Assembly (NCBI GenBank): GCA_049699975.1
Contig: JBNAWB010000122.1
Coordinates: 1 to 10,973 of the forward strand
Length of the DNA: 10,973 nt
Direction of reading: 5' to 3'
Origin: CAZAGD01 sp049699975
Lineage (GTDB): Bacteria; Desulfobacterota; SM23-61
A program made the position numbers and the translations under genes. The first letter of the stretch is position 1. Every line of letters starts with the position of its first letter. Under the pieces are notes generated by a model, which was given only the letters and a program-made list of their open reading frames with translations, had not been told where the DNA came from and did no database searches. Shown piece after piece: positions 1 through 5,863 of this stretch.

Positions 1-10
1 AGGGAGCTTA

Positions 11-63
11 GCGACCGTGGCGATCTCGTAACACCTTGAAATTAAAGAGATGGCCACGCTCCC
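11..63. repeat. Imperfect inverted repeat (hairpin-forming)
   Basis: Bases 11-27 and 47-63 are reverse complements at 14 of 17 positions (core gagat-N-gccacg), separated by a 19-nt AT-rich loop at 28-46. It lies in gene-free sequence and leads directly into the composite repeat at 81-187, so it may be the left part of the same element. There is no T-tract after the right arm, so it is not a typical intrinsic terminator. A miniature inverted-repeat element or its remnant is an inference. Confidence 0.5.
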
Positions 64-80
64 CCGCCTCAAGTGCGGAG

Positions 81-187
81 TCGCTCGCCATGACCAGAAA
101 GAGGGTGCGATACAGTCTCAACGCAGAGACTCGTTAAAACTCGACCAGGAGGGAAAAACGGAATGGACTCTTACCGAGGTGAAGGGA
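81..187. repeat. Composite intergenic repeat, copy 1 (short form)
   Basis: Two blocks are shared, in the same order, with the gene-free stretch at 4090-4385. Block A (81-112) starts with cgctcgccat and matches 4091-4122. Block B (161-186) matches 4360-4385 at 23 of 26 bases (gaat-N-gactc-N-taccgaggtga-N-ggg). The blocks are about 50 nt apart here and nearly 240 nt apart in copy 2, so copy 1 is a deleted form or copy 2 holds extra sequence. A small hairpin (115-119 with 126-130) lies between the blocks. A 63-codon open frame at 50-241 spans this repeat, has no recognisable protein features and is not called as a gene. The rest of 1-315 shows nothing else supportable apart from the ribosome-binding site for the next gene. 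Confidence 0.6.
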
Positions 188-303
188 AAGTTTAATGGGC
201 TAATCATGGAATTCATACTAAGCTATTTTCTAAAAAACTGATCGATGGTCAGAATTTTTCCCTCTTGGCAGGATAGAAGTAGTTTGCTAAGGTTTATAAA
301 AAT

Positions 304-310
304 AAGGAGG
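304..310 (+). promoter_or_regulatory. Strong Shine-Dalgarno for the flavoprotein gene
   Basis: AAGGAGG sits 5 nt before the ATG at 316 and fixes that start. Upstream, a TTGGCA at 265-270 resembles a -35 box, but no matching -10 box is found at a 16-18 bp spacing, so no promoter is called. Confidence 0.7.
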
Positions 311-315
311 AGAAA

Positions 316-894
316 ATGAAAGTCTTGGGTATTTACGGGAGTCCGCGTCGAGATGGAAATACTGATCTTTTATTGAGAGAGCTTCTCCGTGGTTGCCGCG
401 AGGCTGGAGGGGAAGTGGAAGAAATTTTTCTGCGCCAATTAAAGATTAGCCCATGTTTAGAAATATATGCGTGTAAAAAAGATGGAAAATGTCCCATTCC
501 CGATGACATGCAGCCTCTTTATGATAAGCTTGCCGAAGCCGATGTAGTCGCCCTTGCTTCCCCCATTTTCTTCTATGCGGTAAGTGCCCATACTAAGGCA
601 TTTATTGACCGTTGTCAGGCCTTTTGGGCAAAAAAATATCTATTAAAACAATCCATATCACCGAATAAACCCCACCGCAAAGGTGTCTTTCTGGCTGTAG
701 GTGGGTCGCGAGGAAATAAAGTCTTCGATGGCCCACTCTTAACCATGAAATATTTTTTTGATGCCCTGGATATGATTTTTTATAAATCGCTCCTTTACCA
801 GAAAATCGATGAAAAAGGAGAAATTATCAAGCACCCCACTGCTTTGGCTGAAGCTTATGCGTTAGGAAAAGAGTTATTGGAGGAAGGAATATAA
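316..894 (+). CDS. Flavodoxin-family NAD(P)H-dependent FMN oxidoreductase (iron-sulfur flavoprotein-like)
   Basis: The 192-residue protein has the usual length for the NADPH-dependent FMN reductase / iron-sulfur flavoprotein family, cytosolic enzymes that pass electrons through FMN to small acceptors. The N-terminal strand leads into GSPRRDGNT (8-16), the FMN phosphate-binding loop. The segment ASPIFFYAVSAHTKAFIDR (81-99) is the second conserved flavin-binding region. Between them is the place of the compact cysteine motif C-x2-C-x2-C-x5-C. Here Cys47, Cys53 and Cys59 are present, but the second position is Ile50, so a normal four-cysteine 4Fe-4S site is incomplete. The start is fixed by AAGGAGG at 304-310. 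The gene is followed by a repeat-bearing spacer before murQ and has no obvious link to amino-sugar metabolism. Family assignment is firm; the electron acceptor and the presence of a cluster are unknown. Confidence 0.85.
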   Translation: MKVLGIYGSPRRDGNTDLLLRELLRGCREAGGEVEEIFLRQLKISPCLEIYACKKDGKCPIPDDMQPLYDKLAEADVVALASPIFFYAVSAHTKAFIDRCQAFWAKKYLLKQSISPNKPHRKGVFLAVGGSRGNKVFDGPLLTMKYFFDALDMIFYKSLLYQKIDEKGEIIKHPTALAEAYALGKELLEEGI

Positions 895-909
895 AAAGCA
901 GGGGAATGA

Positions 910-972
910 GCAGGAAGCGTGGAACATGAAGCAAGAAGCGAGGGGCAGGAGGCAAAAGGCAAAGAACAATGA
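910..972. repeat. Degenerate heptanucleotide tandem repeat, nine units
   Basis: Reading in 7-nt units from 910 gives gcaggaa, gcgtgga, acatgaa, gcaagaa, gcgaggg, gcaggag, gcaaaag, gcaaaga, acaatga. Every cytosine in this 63-bp stretch (911, 918, 925, 932, 939, 946, 953, 960, 967) falls at unit position 2, and nearly all other bases are purines. The consensus is roughly GCAAGAA. It fills the spacer between the flavoprotein gene and murQ, and its last unit contains the ATG at 969. Expansion or loss of units would move murQ's translation signals, which is inference. The rest of 895-909 is also purine-rich but out of register. Confidence 0.7.
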
Positions 973-1889
973 TCACTGGGAACATGAACCAAGAGACAGA
1001 AATGGCGGCGTTAACGGAAAAAGTCAATCTGGCATCGATGAATATTGACCAGGCATCTGCTTTAGAGATAGCCGAGATTATGAATCGTGAGGATCAAAAG
1101 GTTGCCTTAGCCATACATACTCAACTTCCTAAAATCGCTCGGGCTATGGAGATAGTTCATGATGCTCTTAAACAAGGGGGAAGATTATTTTATGTGGGTG
1201 CTGGAACAAGTGGTCGCTTAGGCATGTTGGATGCTGTGGAGTGTGGGCCTACATTTAATGTCTCCTTGGCCAAGGTACAGGCCATTATTGCGGGAGGCCG
1301 AAAAGCGCTTTGGAGAGCGGTAGAAGGTGCCGAAGATGATCAAGCAGCAGGAGTGCGTGCGATAAGAAAAGCAAAAATTGGAAAAAAAGATGTGGTTTGC
1401 GGTATAAGTGCTTCGGGCACAACCCCGTTTGTGCGCGCCGCTTTAGGCGAAGCATATAAGCGGGGGGCGCGCTGCATTTTTATTACCTGTCAGCTTCATC
1501 CCGTCCTTCCTTTTAAAAAAGGGATATTAATTAATCCGGTAGTTGGTCCGGAAATAATTGCTGGTTCGACTCGCCTAAAAGCTGGAACAGCGACCAAGCT
1601 GGTGTTGAATATGATTTCTACCGGAGCCATGATTCTTTTAGGAAAAGTTTACCGCAACCTAATGATAGAAGTCAGGCCTGTTTCCCAAAAATTGAAGAGA
1701 AGGGCCGAAATAATTGTCGCCCAAATTCTCCATTGCTCAGCAAAGCAGGCCAAAGAATTGTTGCGAAAAGCTGATTACGAACCTAAAATAGCCTTGATCA
1801 TGGGCCAGAGAGGATGTAGTGCTCAAGAAGCGCGGAATTTAATCAGGAAAAAGAAGGAATCATGGAAAGAGCTGCTTGGACAAGAATAG
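969..1889 (+). CDS. murQ: N-acetylmuramic acid 6-phosphate etherase MurQ
   Basis: MurQ cleaves the D-lactyl ether of MurNAc-6-phosphate in the cytosol, giving GlcNAc-6-phosphate and D-lactate, a step in peptidoglycan recycling. The 306 residues match the family length (about 300). A SIS sugar-phosphate isomerase fold is shown by VGAGTSGRLGMLDAVEC (76-92), GISASGTTP (145-153) and GPEIIAGSTRLKAGTATK (193-210). Glu91 and Glu122 (in EGAEDD) align with the two catalytic glutamates of the E. coli enzyme (Glu83 and Glu114). The C-terminal helical tail (about 250-300) is also typical. The start is uncertain: ATG 969 has AGGAGG 16 nt upstream, which is too far, while ATG 984 (residue 6) and ATG 1002 (residue 12) would give N-termini closer to the family norm. 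The 3' end overlaps anmK by 28 nt, so the two are translated from one message. Confidence 0.93.
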   Translation: MITGNMNQETEMAALTEKVNLASMNIDQASALEIAEIMNREDQKVALAIHTQLPKIARAMEIVHDALKQGGRLFYVGAGTSGRLGMLDAVECGPTFNVSLAKVQAIIAGGRKALWRAVEGAEDDQAAGVRAIRKAKIGKKDVVCGISASGTTPFVRAALGEAYKRGARCIFITCQLHPVLPFKKGILINPVVGPEIIAGSTRLKAGTATKLVLNMISTGAMILLGKVYRNLMIEVRPVSQKLKRRAEIIVAQILHCSAKQAKELLRKADYEPKIALIMGQRGCSAQEARNLIRKKKESWKELLGQE

Positions 1890-3037
1890 GGCGCATCCAG
1901 GAAAAGAAAAAGAGAATAGCCTTAGGCCTCATGTCGGGCACATCTGGGGATGGTGTGGACCTGGCCTTAGTAGAAATATCCGGCCGCGACCTGGCCACAA
2001 AAATAAAACTTTTAGCCTTTAATTCTTACCCTTACCCCCGCCAACTTAGGAAAAGAATCTTGGAACTTAACGCAGCTAAAGCGGAAGAAATATGTGAAAT
2101 GAATTTTATCTTAGGAGAATTTTTTGCTTCCCGTGTATTAAAATTTCTCCATCAATACGGATACCAAGCAAAGCAGATTGATTTCTTGGGTTCCCACGGG
2201 CATACTGTTTACCATATTAGCCAGGTTCGGGGGAAAATTAATTCTACCTTGCAAATCGGAGAAGGAGCCGTGATGGCAGCGCGCACCGGAATTTTAACGG
2301 TATGCGATTTCCGCCCAGGTGACATAGCTGCCGGAGGTTTGGGGGCACCCTTAGTCCCTTTGGCGGACTTTGTCCTCTTCCGGGAAAAAGGGCGGGTACG
2401 CGCCTTCGTAAATATAGGTGGCATAGCCAATGTGACAGTAGTGCCCGAAAAGTTAGAGAAAGTACTTGCTTTCGATACTGGTCCCGGAAACATGGTTATC
2501 GATGCTTTGGTATCTATTTATACAAGAGGAAAGAAAAAATTTGATAACCAAGGGAGAATAGCTGCCCAAGGGAAGGTGCAAGAAGAGCTTTTAAACCGAA
2601 TGCGCCAACATCCCTATTTCCGCTTAGAACCTCCTAAGTCTACTGGGCGCGAGACATTTGGGAAAGTATTTTTAAAAGAGTTCGTCAGAGGCGCCAGGAA
2701 AGCACCTTTGCCCGATCTCATCGCTACCGCCACCTATTTAACAGCTATCTCGATTTTTGATGCTTTTAAAAATTATATTTTCCCCAAATTTAGAATAGAT
2801 GAAGTCTTCATTTCCGGTGGAGGCATGCATAATAAAACCCTGCTTAGCTTTATGAAAGAATTATTTCCACCAATTCCCATAAAAACTATAGATACTCTGG
2901 GTATTGATGGGGATGCCAAAGAGGCCGTGGCCTTTGCTCTCTTAGCAGATGCTACTTTACAAGGAATTTCAGGAAATGTACCCGGGGCTACCGGTGCGGA
3001 AAGATCGGCTATTTTAGGGAAGATTGTATTCCCTTAA
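1862..3037 (+). CDS. anmK: Anhydro-N-acetylmuramic acid kinase AnmK
   Basis: AnmK opens the 1,6-anhydro ring of anhydroMurNAc with water and phosphorylates it from ATP, giving MurNAc-6-phosphate, the substrate of MurQ encoded just upstream. The 391 residues carry the N-terminal phosphate loop GLMSGTSGDGVD (22-33), SHGHTV (111-116), a TLQIGEG motif (129-135), GDIAAGGLGAPLVP (153-166), NIGGIAN (184-190), FDTGPGN (204-210) with Asp205 in the place of the catalytic base, PPKSTGRE (257-264) and ISGGG (317-321). The next in-frame ATG lies inside the phosphate loop, so the start must be upstream of it. ATG 1862 has GAAGGA at 1853-1858, inside murQ. The 28-nt overlap implies translational coupling. 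All key motifs look intact. The N-terminus is about 15 residues longer than in E. coli. Confidence 0.95.
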   Translation: MERAAWTRIGRIQEKKKRIALGLMSGTSGDGVDLALVEISGRDLATKIKLLAFNSYPYPRQLRKRILELNAAKAEEICEMNFILGEFFASRVLKFLHQYGYQAKQIDFLGSHGHTVYHISQVRGKINSTLQIGEGAVMAARTGILTVCDFRPGDIAAGGLGAPLVPLADFVLFREKGRVRAFVNIGGIANVTVVPEKLEKVLAFDTGPGNMVIDALVSIYTRGKKKFDNQGRIAAQGKVQEELLNRMRQHPYFRLEPPKSTGRETFGKVFLKEFVRGARKAPLPDLIATATYLTAISIFDAFKNYIFPKFRIDEVFISGGGMHNKTLLSFMKELFPPIPIKTIDTLGIDGDAKEAVAFALLADATLQGISGNVPGATGAERSAILGKIVFP

Positions 3038-3171
3038 GATTAAAAAACGTAGGGGAAGGGCTTTTCCCTTGCCGAAAATAAGCAAACCATAAAGGCTTGC
3101 CGGAGGAAGATGGGAATGGAGGGATTGCAGAATAAGGTTCAATACAGAATTCATCTACCGGAGAATTTTTT
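3038..3171. other. Spacer between anmK and the deacetylase gene, with a weak hairpin
   Basis: A 7-bp stem (3051-3057 with 3064-3070, one G-T pair, 6-nt loop) lies 13 nt after the anmK stop. It is not followed by a T-run, so it is at best a weak terminator or an RNA-stabilising stem. The 7-mer cttgccg occurs twice (3068-3074 and 3096-3102). I see no convincing promoter, so whether the deacetylase gene is co-transcribed with anmK is open. Confidence 0.35.
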
Positions 3172-3987
3172 ATGAATGACATGGCCACGCTTCAAGACTT
3201 TTTTTCTCCTGTGGAAACAGGGCGAAATTTGGAAGATTATAAGCAAATAAAAGAAAATATATTGATCGTGGCTCCGCATCCTGATGATGATGTATTAGGT
3301 GCCGGCGGTTATATGGCGAGCGCGGCGGAAAAAAAGAAACAGGTATTTGTAGTTTATATCACCGACGGAGCAGGTAGCCCGCGCAGAGATAAGCATATTT
3401 CCGATGCCCAAATGGTTAGCAGAAGGGAGGTAGAAGCAATATCAGCTCTGCGCCTGCTTCGAGCTAAAGGCGCCTTTTTTCTTAGATTTAACAGTAAAGA
3501 ATTGCCGGCAAAATTTGGGCAAGTGAAAGGAATCTTGACAAAAATCTTAGACTTCCTTATGCCAGAAGTGATCTTTATTCCCGCGCCCTACGAAAGGCAT
3601 AAAACCCATTTGCTGTGCACGCAGATTAGCTTGGGGGCCTTGCGTGCCTGCCCAATAAAGAATACCCATGTTTTTGGTTATAGCATTTGGGGAAACTTCT
3701 GGGGCGGGCACAAAAGAATTATTTTTGATATTACTCCTTATATTAAGGACAAAATCCAGGCTGTCCTGGCTCATGAGACCCAGATAGCTTATAAAAATTA
3801 CCAACAGGGTATTTTAGGAAAGAATAACTATGAAGCAATATTCTGGGAAAGCCATGAAATTCAAAAAAGTACCTTCGCCGAAATTTTTTTAGATATGAAT
3901 ATTCTTTTACAGAACACTTCTCTATCCTTAGCAGATTTTATCCGGCAAGATATGGAGGCCTTTATTAATATTTATTTAAGTCAATAA
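3172..3987 (+). CDS. PIG-L/LmbE-family N-acetylglucosaminyl-type deacetylase
   Basis: PIG-L enzymes are zinc-dependent de-N-acetylases acting on GlcNAc-containing lipids, bacillithiol or mycothiol precursors, antibiotics or chitobiose. The 271-residue protein has the hallmark APHPDDDVLGAGG (34-46). By family analogy His36 and Asp39 bind zinc and Asp38 is the general base. The downstream histidine pair in PYERHKTHL (139-147; His143 and His146) would supply the third zinc ligand and the second catalytic histidine. Residues 57-70, leading into TDGAG, are the next conserved strand and loop. There is no signal peptide, so it should be cytosolic. GGAGA at 3160-3164, 7 nt before the ATG, supports this start over the ATG at 3181. 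The first 28 residues precede the conserved domain and are not recognised. Its position after murQ and anmK suggests an amino-sugar substrate, but that is inference. Family call is firm, substrate unknown. Confidence 0.88.
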   Translation: MNDMATLQDFFSPVETGRNLEDYKQIKENILIVAPHPDDDVLGAGGYMASAAEKKKQVFVVYITDGAGSPRRDKHISDAQMVSRREVEAISALRLLRAKGAFFLRFNSKELPAKFGQVKGILTKILDFLMPEVIFIPAPYERHKTHLLCTQISLGALRACPIKNTHVFGYSIWGNFWGGHKRIIFDITPYIKDKIQAVLAHETQIAYKNYQQGILGKNNYEAIFWESHEIQKSTFAEIFLDMNILLQNTSLSLADFIRQDMEAFINIYLSQ

Positions 3988-4162
3988 AGATCGAAATTAT
4001 TTCTTAGGTATTGCAGTTTTAAATCTTCCCTTTTTACCTTCTCTTCTAAAATTTTGTTAAGCAACTCCTACTCGCCTTGCGACCCACGCTGCGCTCGCCA
4101 TCACGAAAAGAGGATTGCGGTATGGCCTCTAAAGGGAGGAATGTGGGGGATAATTTTTGGTT

Positions 4163-4208
4163 GCGGCTCTGCCGCGCTGGGGAGTATCAAAGCTTGCTCC
4201 CCAGGGCG
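4163..4208. repeat. Pair of competing GC-rich hairpins
   Basis: Bases 4177-4184 (ctggggag) pair perfectly with 4197-4204 around a 12-nt loop. Three further pairs (4173-4175 with 4206-4208) continue past one G-G mismatch. A second small stem, gcggc (4163-4167) with gccgc (4171-4175) around tct, uses the same 4173-4175 bases, so full versions of the two stems exclude each other. There is no T-run, so it is not a standard terminator. Confidence 0.5.
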
Positions 4209-4256
4209 TGAGTGAAGGTAAATCAGTGGTAGATTAATTTGCCCAGTAAGTTATAC

Positions 4257-4285
4257 TTGAAATTGTTTGGCAAACATGTTATTAC
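4257..4285 (+). promoter_or_regulatory. Candidate sigma-70-type promoter for the transporter operon
   Basis: TTGAAA at 4257-4262 (5 of 6 to TTGACA) is followed after exactly 17 bp by TATTAC at 4280-4285 (4 of 6 to TATAAT), with a TG at 4277-4278 in the extended -10 position. It points at the binding-protein gene 244 nt downstream, which would give a long leader containing the hairpin at 4327-4350. It is a motif match only. Confidence 0.35.
4264..4276. promoter_or_regulatory. 13-bp palindrome in the promoter spacer, possible operator
   Basis: TGTTTG-G-CAAACA is a perfect inverted repeat with 6-bp arms and one central base. It sits entirely between the proposed -35 and -10 boxes, where a bound repressor would block polymerase. 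No regulator gene is in the window and I do not assign the site to a named family. Confidence 0.3.
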
Positions 4286-4313
4286 TCGGAGCAATTAAAT
4301 ATTTACACTTGTT

Positions 4314-4385
4314 CCCCTCACCCTCCCCTCTCCACAGGCGTGGGGAGAGGGTTAGGTCGGAATCGACTCGTACCGAGGTGAGGGG
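4314..4385. repeat. Nested inverted repeat ending in repeat block B
   Basis: Outer arms cccctcacc (4314-4322) and ggtgagggg (4377-4385) are perfect 9-bp complements. Inside, 4327-4336 pairs with 4341-4350 at 9 of 10 bases around the loop ggcg. The right-hand part is shared with 149-187, so this unit is a module of the composite repeat. It lies in the presumed leader of the transporter operon. Confidence 0.5.
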
Positions 4386-4515
4386 TTAAGAACAGCAGAT
4401 GTCATTTATTTAATGCTCTCATTAATAATTTCGCCCCAAGAATGTAATTAATTGTTGGGTTTTATTATCTGGCCAGGAAGAGAAAAAGAGGAATAATAAA
4501 AAATCTTAAATGAGA

Positions 4516-4522
4516 AAGGAGG
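4516..4522 (+). promoter_or_regulatory. Strong Shine-Dalgarno for the binding-protein gene
   Basis: AAGGAGG lies 6 nt before the ATG at 4529. It is stronger than the site before the first permease gene, in line with high expression of the binding protein. Confidence 0.7.
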
Positions 4523-4528
4523 AGTATT

Positions 4529-5734
4529 ATGGGTAGAGTGAAAAAATTTCTAAAAATTATAAACTTTCTAATAATCTTTATCTTGACGTTCCCAGTGGCC
4601 AATTTCTCTATGCTTTTTGCTGATGTAATTAGCGTAGGCTATACCGGGCCTTTGAGCGGAGGAGCAGCCAAATACGGGCGAAATAATTTAGAAGGGTTAG
4701 AGATGGCCGTAGAAGAGATAAACGCCACAGGCGGGATTACCGTGGGAGGTAAAAAATATACTTTTAAAGTAATAGCCTTAGATGATCGTTATAAACCGGC
4801 AGATACAGTAACCAACGCCCGACGCTTAATCGAGTTGCACAAACCTCCTTTTATTTTTTGTCCCCATGCTGGCGGTATATTAGGAATGCTGAAGTTTAAC
4901 GAACAAGAAAAATTTATTATCCATGGCTACACTGATAATCCGGCGGTATTGCAGCAGGGGAATAGATTATTGGTCAAAGCACCTATGTCCATGGGTTTTT
5001 ATAATTCTGGAGTAATCGAGCTGGGCTGGCAAAAAGGGTGGCGGAAAGGGGCCCTGCTCTGCGGTACCCATGAATCAGGTAAGCTGGCCGAAAAAATTTT
5101 CGAGGTCCTCTGGAAAGACAAAGGTGGTCAGATTGTGGCTAATGCCCCGGCTGATTATGCAAAAGTGACGGACTTTTATCCTTACCTAACGAAAGTTTTG
5201 GCCGCCAAGCCAGATTGTATCTTCCTTTATGGTCCTTCAGAACCTTCGGCCATGATTATATCGCAAGCGCGAGAACTCGGTTTCAAGGGCGGTTTTATAC
5301 TGGGCTCGCAGTGTAAGCTGGACGAAATGGAGAAAGTAACTCCGCTCAAACTAATCTCCCCCAGTGCGGGAGTATGCCCTGTCGGGATGATGCCCTTGCC
5401 GCTCATGCAAGATTACTCCAAGAAGCACAAAGAAAGATTTAACACTATTCCCACTTCTGAATCAGCCTTCAATTATGAAGTTATGTATATTTTTGCCGAG
5501 GCCATGAAAAAAGCGGGTACTGTTACAGATGTTTATAAAATAATGGAGGCAGTGCCGCAGGTGTTACCCGTGGGCAAGCATGCTATCAGAGGCATTCACA
5601 CCATGACTAAAGAAGGACAATTTCTATCCGGTTACTTCGCTATGGAAGTAGATGAGGGTAAATTTGGTAAACCAATTGATATTGATCCGCGCCCCTGGTA
5701 CCAAAAATATGGAGCCACTTGGACGCCAAAGTGA
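4529..5734 (+). CDS. LIV-type ABC transporter periplasmic substrate-binding protein (LivK-like)
   Basis: This is a type I periplasmic binding protein (Peripla_BP_6 type) of 401 residues, the extracytoplasmic receptor of the transporter encoded downstream. Residues 1-31 form a Sec signal peptide: basic start (RVKK), hydrophobic core about 8-25 and a likely cut after Ala31. No lipobox cysteine is visible, which suggests a free periplasmic protein of a Gram-negative cell. The mature start ISVGYTGPLSGGAAKYGRN (34-52) is the family's first strand and ligand loop, followed by LEMAVEEINATGG (57-69) and the segment around LDDRYKPADTVTNARRLIE (84-102). The length is somewhat above the E. coli LivJ/LivK proteins and typical of relatives that bind other carboxylates or aromatic acids. 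The linked acyl-CoA ligase supports a non-amino-acid ligand, but this is inference. It is separated from the first permease gene by 134 nt with hairpins. Confidence 0.9.
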   Translation: MGRVKKFLKIINFLIIFILTFPVANFSMLFADVISVGYTGPLSGGAAKYGRNNLEGLEMAVEEINATGGITVGGKKYTFKVIALDDRYKPADTVTNARRLIELHKPPFIFCPHAGGILGMLKFNEQEKFIIHGYTDNPAVLQQGNRLLVKAPMSMGFYNSGVIELGWQKGWRKGALLCGTHESGKLAEKIFEVLWKDKGGQIVANAPADYAKVTDFYPYLTKVLAAKPDCIFLYGPSEPSAMIISQARELGFKGGFILGSQCKLDEMEKVTPLKLISPSAGVCPVGMMPLPLMQDYSKKHKERFNTIPTSESAFNYEVMYIFAEAMKKAGTVTDVYKIMEAVPQVLPVGKHAIRGIHTMTKEGQFLSGYFAMEVDEGKFGKPIDIDPRPWYQKYGATWTPK

Positions 5735-5757
5735 GATTTAACTATCTTCATAATTTT

Positions 5758-5838
5758 CTTATCTCTGCGGCAAGATAAGGAGCATAAGCTTTTAAAGTTA
5801 TCTTATTCAGGGGCAGGGATAGAGCCTTGCCCTGCCCT
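5758..5838 (+). promoter_or_regulatory. Intercistronic hairpins between binding-protein and permease genes
   Basis: The first stem pairs cttatct (5758-5764) with agataag (5773-5779). The second pairs gggcaggg (5811-5818) with ccctgccc (5830-5837), a perfect GC-rich 8-bp stem with an 11-nt loop and a possible extra G-T pair. The middle segment aagataa (5772-5778) could instead pair with ttatctt (5798-5804), so two folds exclude each other. No T-run follows the second stem. Such stems after a binding-protein gene commonly stabilise the upstream message or limit read-through; that role here is inferred. Confidence 0.45.
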
Positions 5839-5859
5839 AAAAATTCAAAGGAAAAAGAT

Positions 5860-5863
5860 GAGG
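5860..5863 (+). promoter_or_regulatory. Shine-Dalgarno deciding the LivH start
   Basis: GAGG lies 5 nt before the ATG at 5869 and supports that start. An upstream in-frame TTG at 5827 lies in the loop of the hairpin at 5811-5837, has no Shine-Dalgarno, and would add 14 polar residues that permeases of this family lack. Confidence 0.5.

Larger units (their letters stand above)
4090..4385. repeat. Composite intergenic repeat, copy 2 (long form)
   Basis: Block A (4091-4122, starting with cgctcgccat) and block B (about 4345-4385, ending taccgaggtgagggg) are the same two blocks, in the same order, as at 81-187. Similarity to copy 1 continues weakly past block A to about 4135. About 220 nt between the blocks, including the hairpins at 4163-4208 and the candidate promoter, have no counterpart in copy 1. 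No coding capacity and no flanking target duplication is visible, so any mobility would need help in trans. Confidence 0.55.
3988..4528. other. 541-bp gene-free region carrying repeats and regulatory signals
   Basis: No open frame with protein-like features is present. From left to right it holds an AT-rich stretch after the deacetylase stop with no clear terminator (3988-4060), block A of the composite repeat (4091-4122), two overlapping GC-rich hairpins (4163-4208), a candidate promoter (4257-4285), the nested inverted repeat that ends in block B (4314-4385), and an AT-rich leader (about 4386-4510) ending in a strong Shine-Dalgarno. A TATTAT at 4463-4468 is a possible -10 box but lacks a matching -35. 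Confidence 0.6.

Noticed and set aside
50..241. 63-codon open frame on the plus strand in the first gene-free region
   Set aside because: It runs through the composite repeat, has low-complexity basic content, no Shine-Dalgarno and no recognisable protein motif.
827..1027. Minus-strand open frame, hydrophobic and proline-rich
   Set aside because: It is the complement of the purine-rich heptad spacer and gene ends; composition explains it.
3051..3070. Intrinsic terminator after anmK
   Set aside because: The stem is only 7 bp with a wobble pair and no T-run follows.
3181..3191. 11-mer atggccacgct at the 5' end of the deacetylase gene, identical to 50-60 in the inverted repeat
   Set aside because: An 11-base match in 11 kb is expected by chance among all pairs, and similarity does not extend beyond it, so I do not claim the gene start derives from the repeat.
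3988..4528. CRISPR array or insertion-sequence remnant
   Set aside because: No regularly spaced identical repeats, no transposase fragment and no target duplication could be seen.
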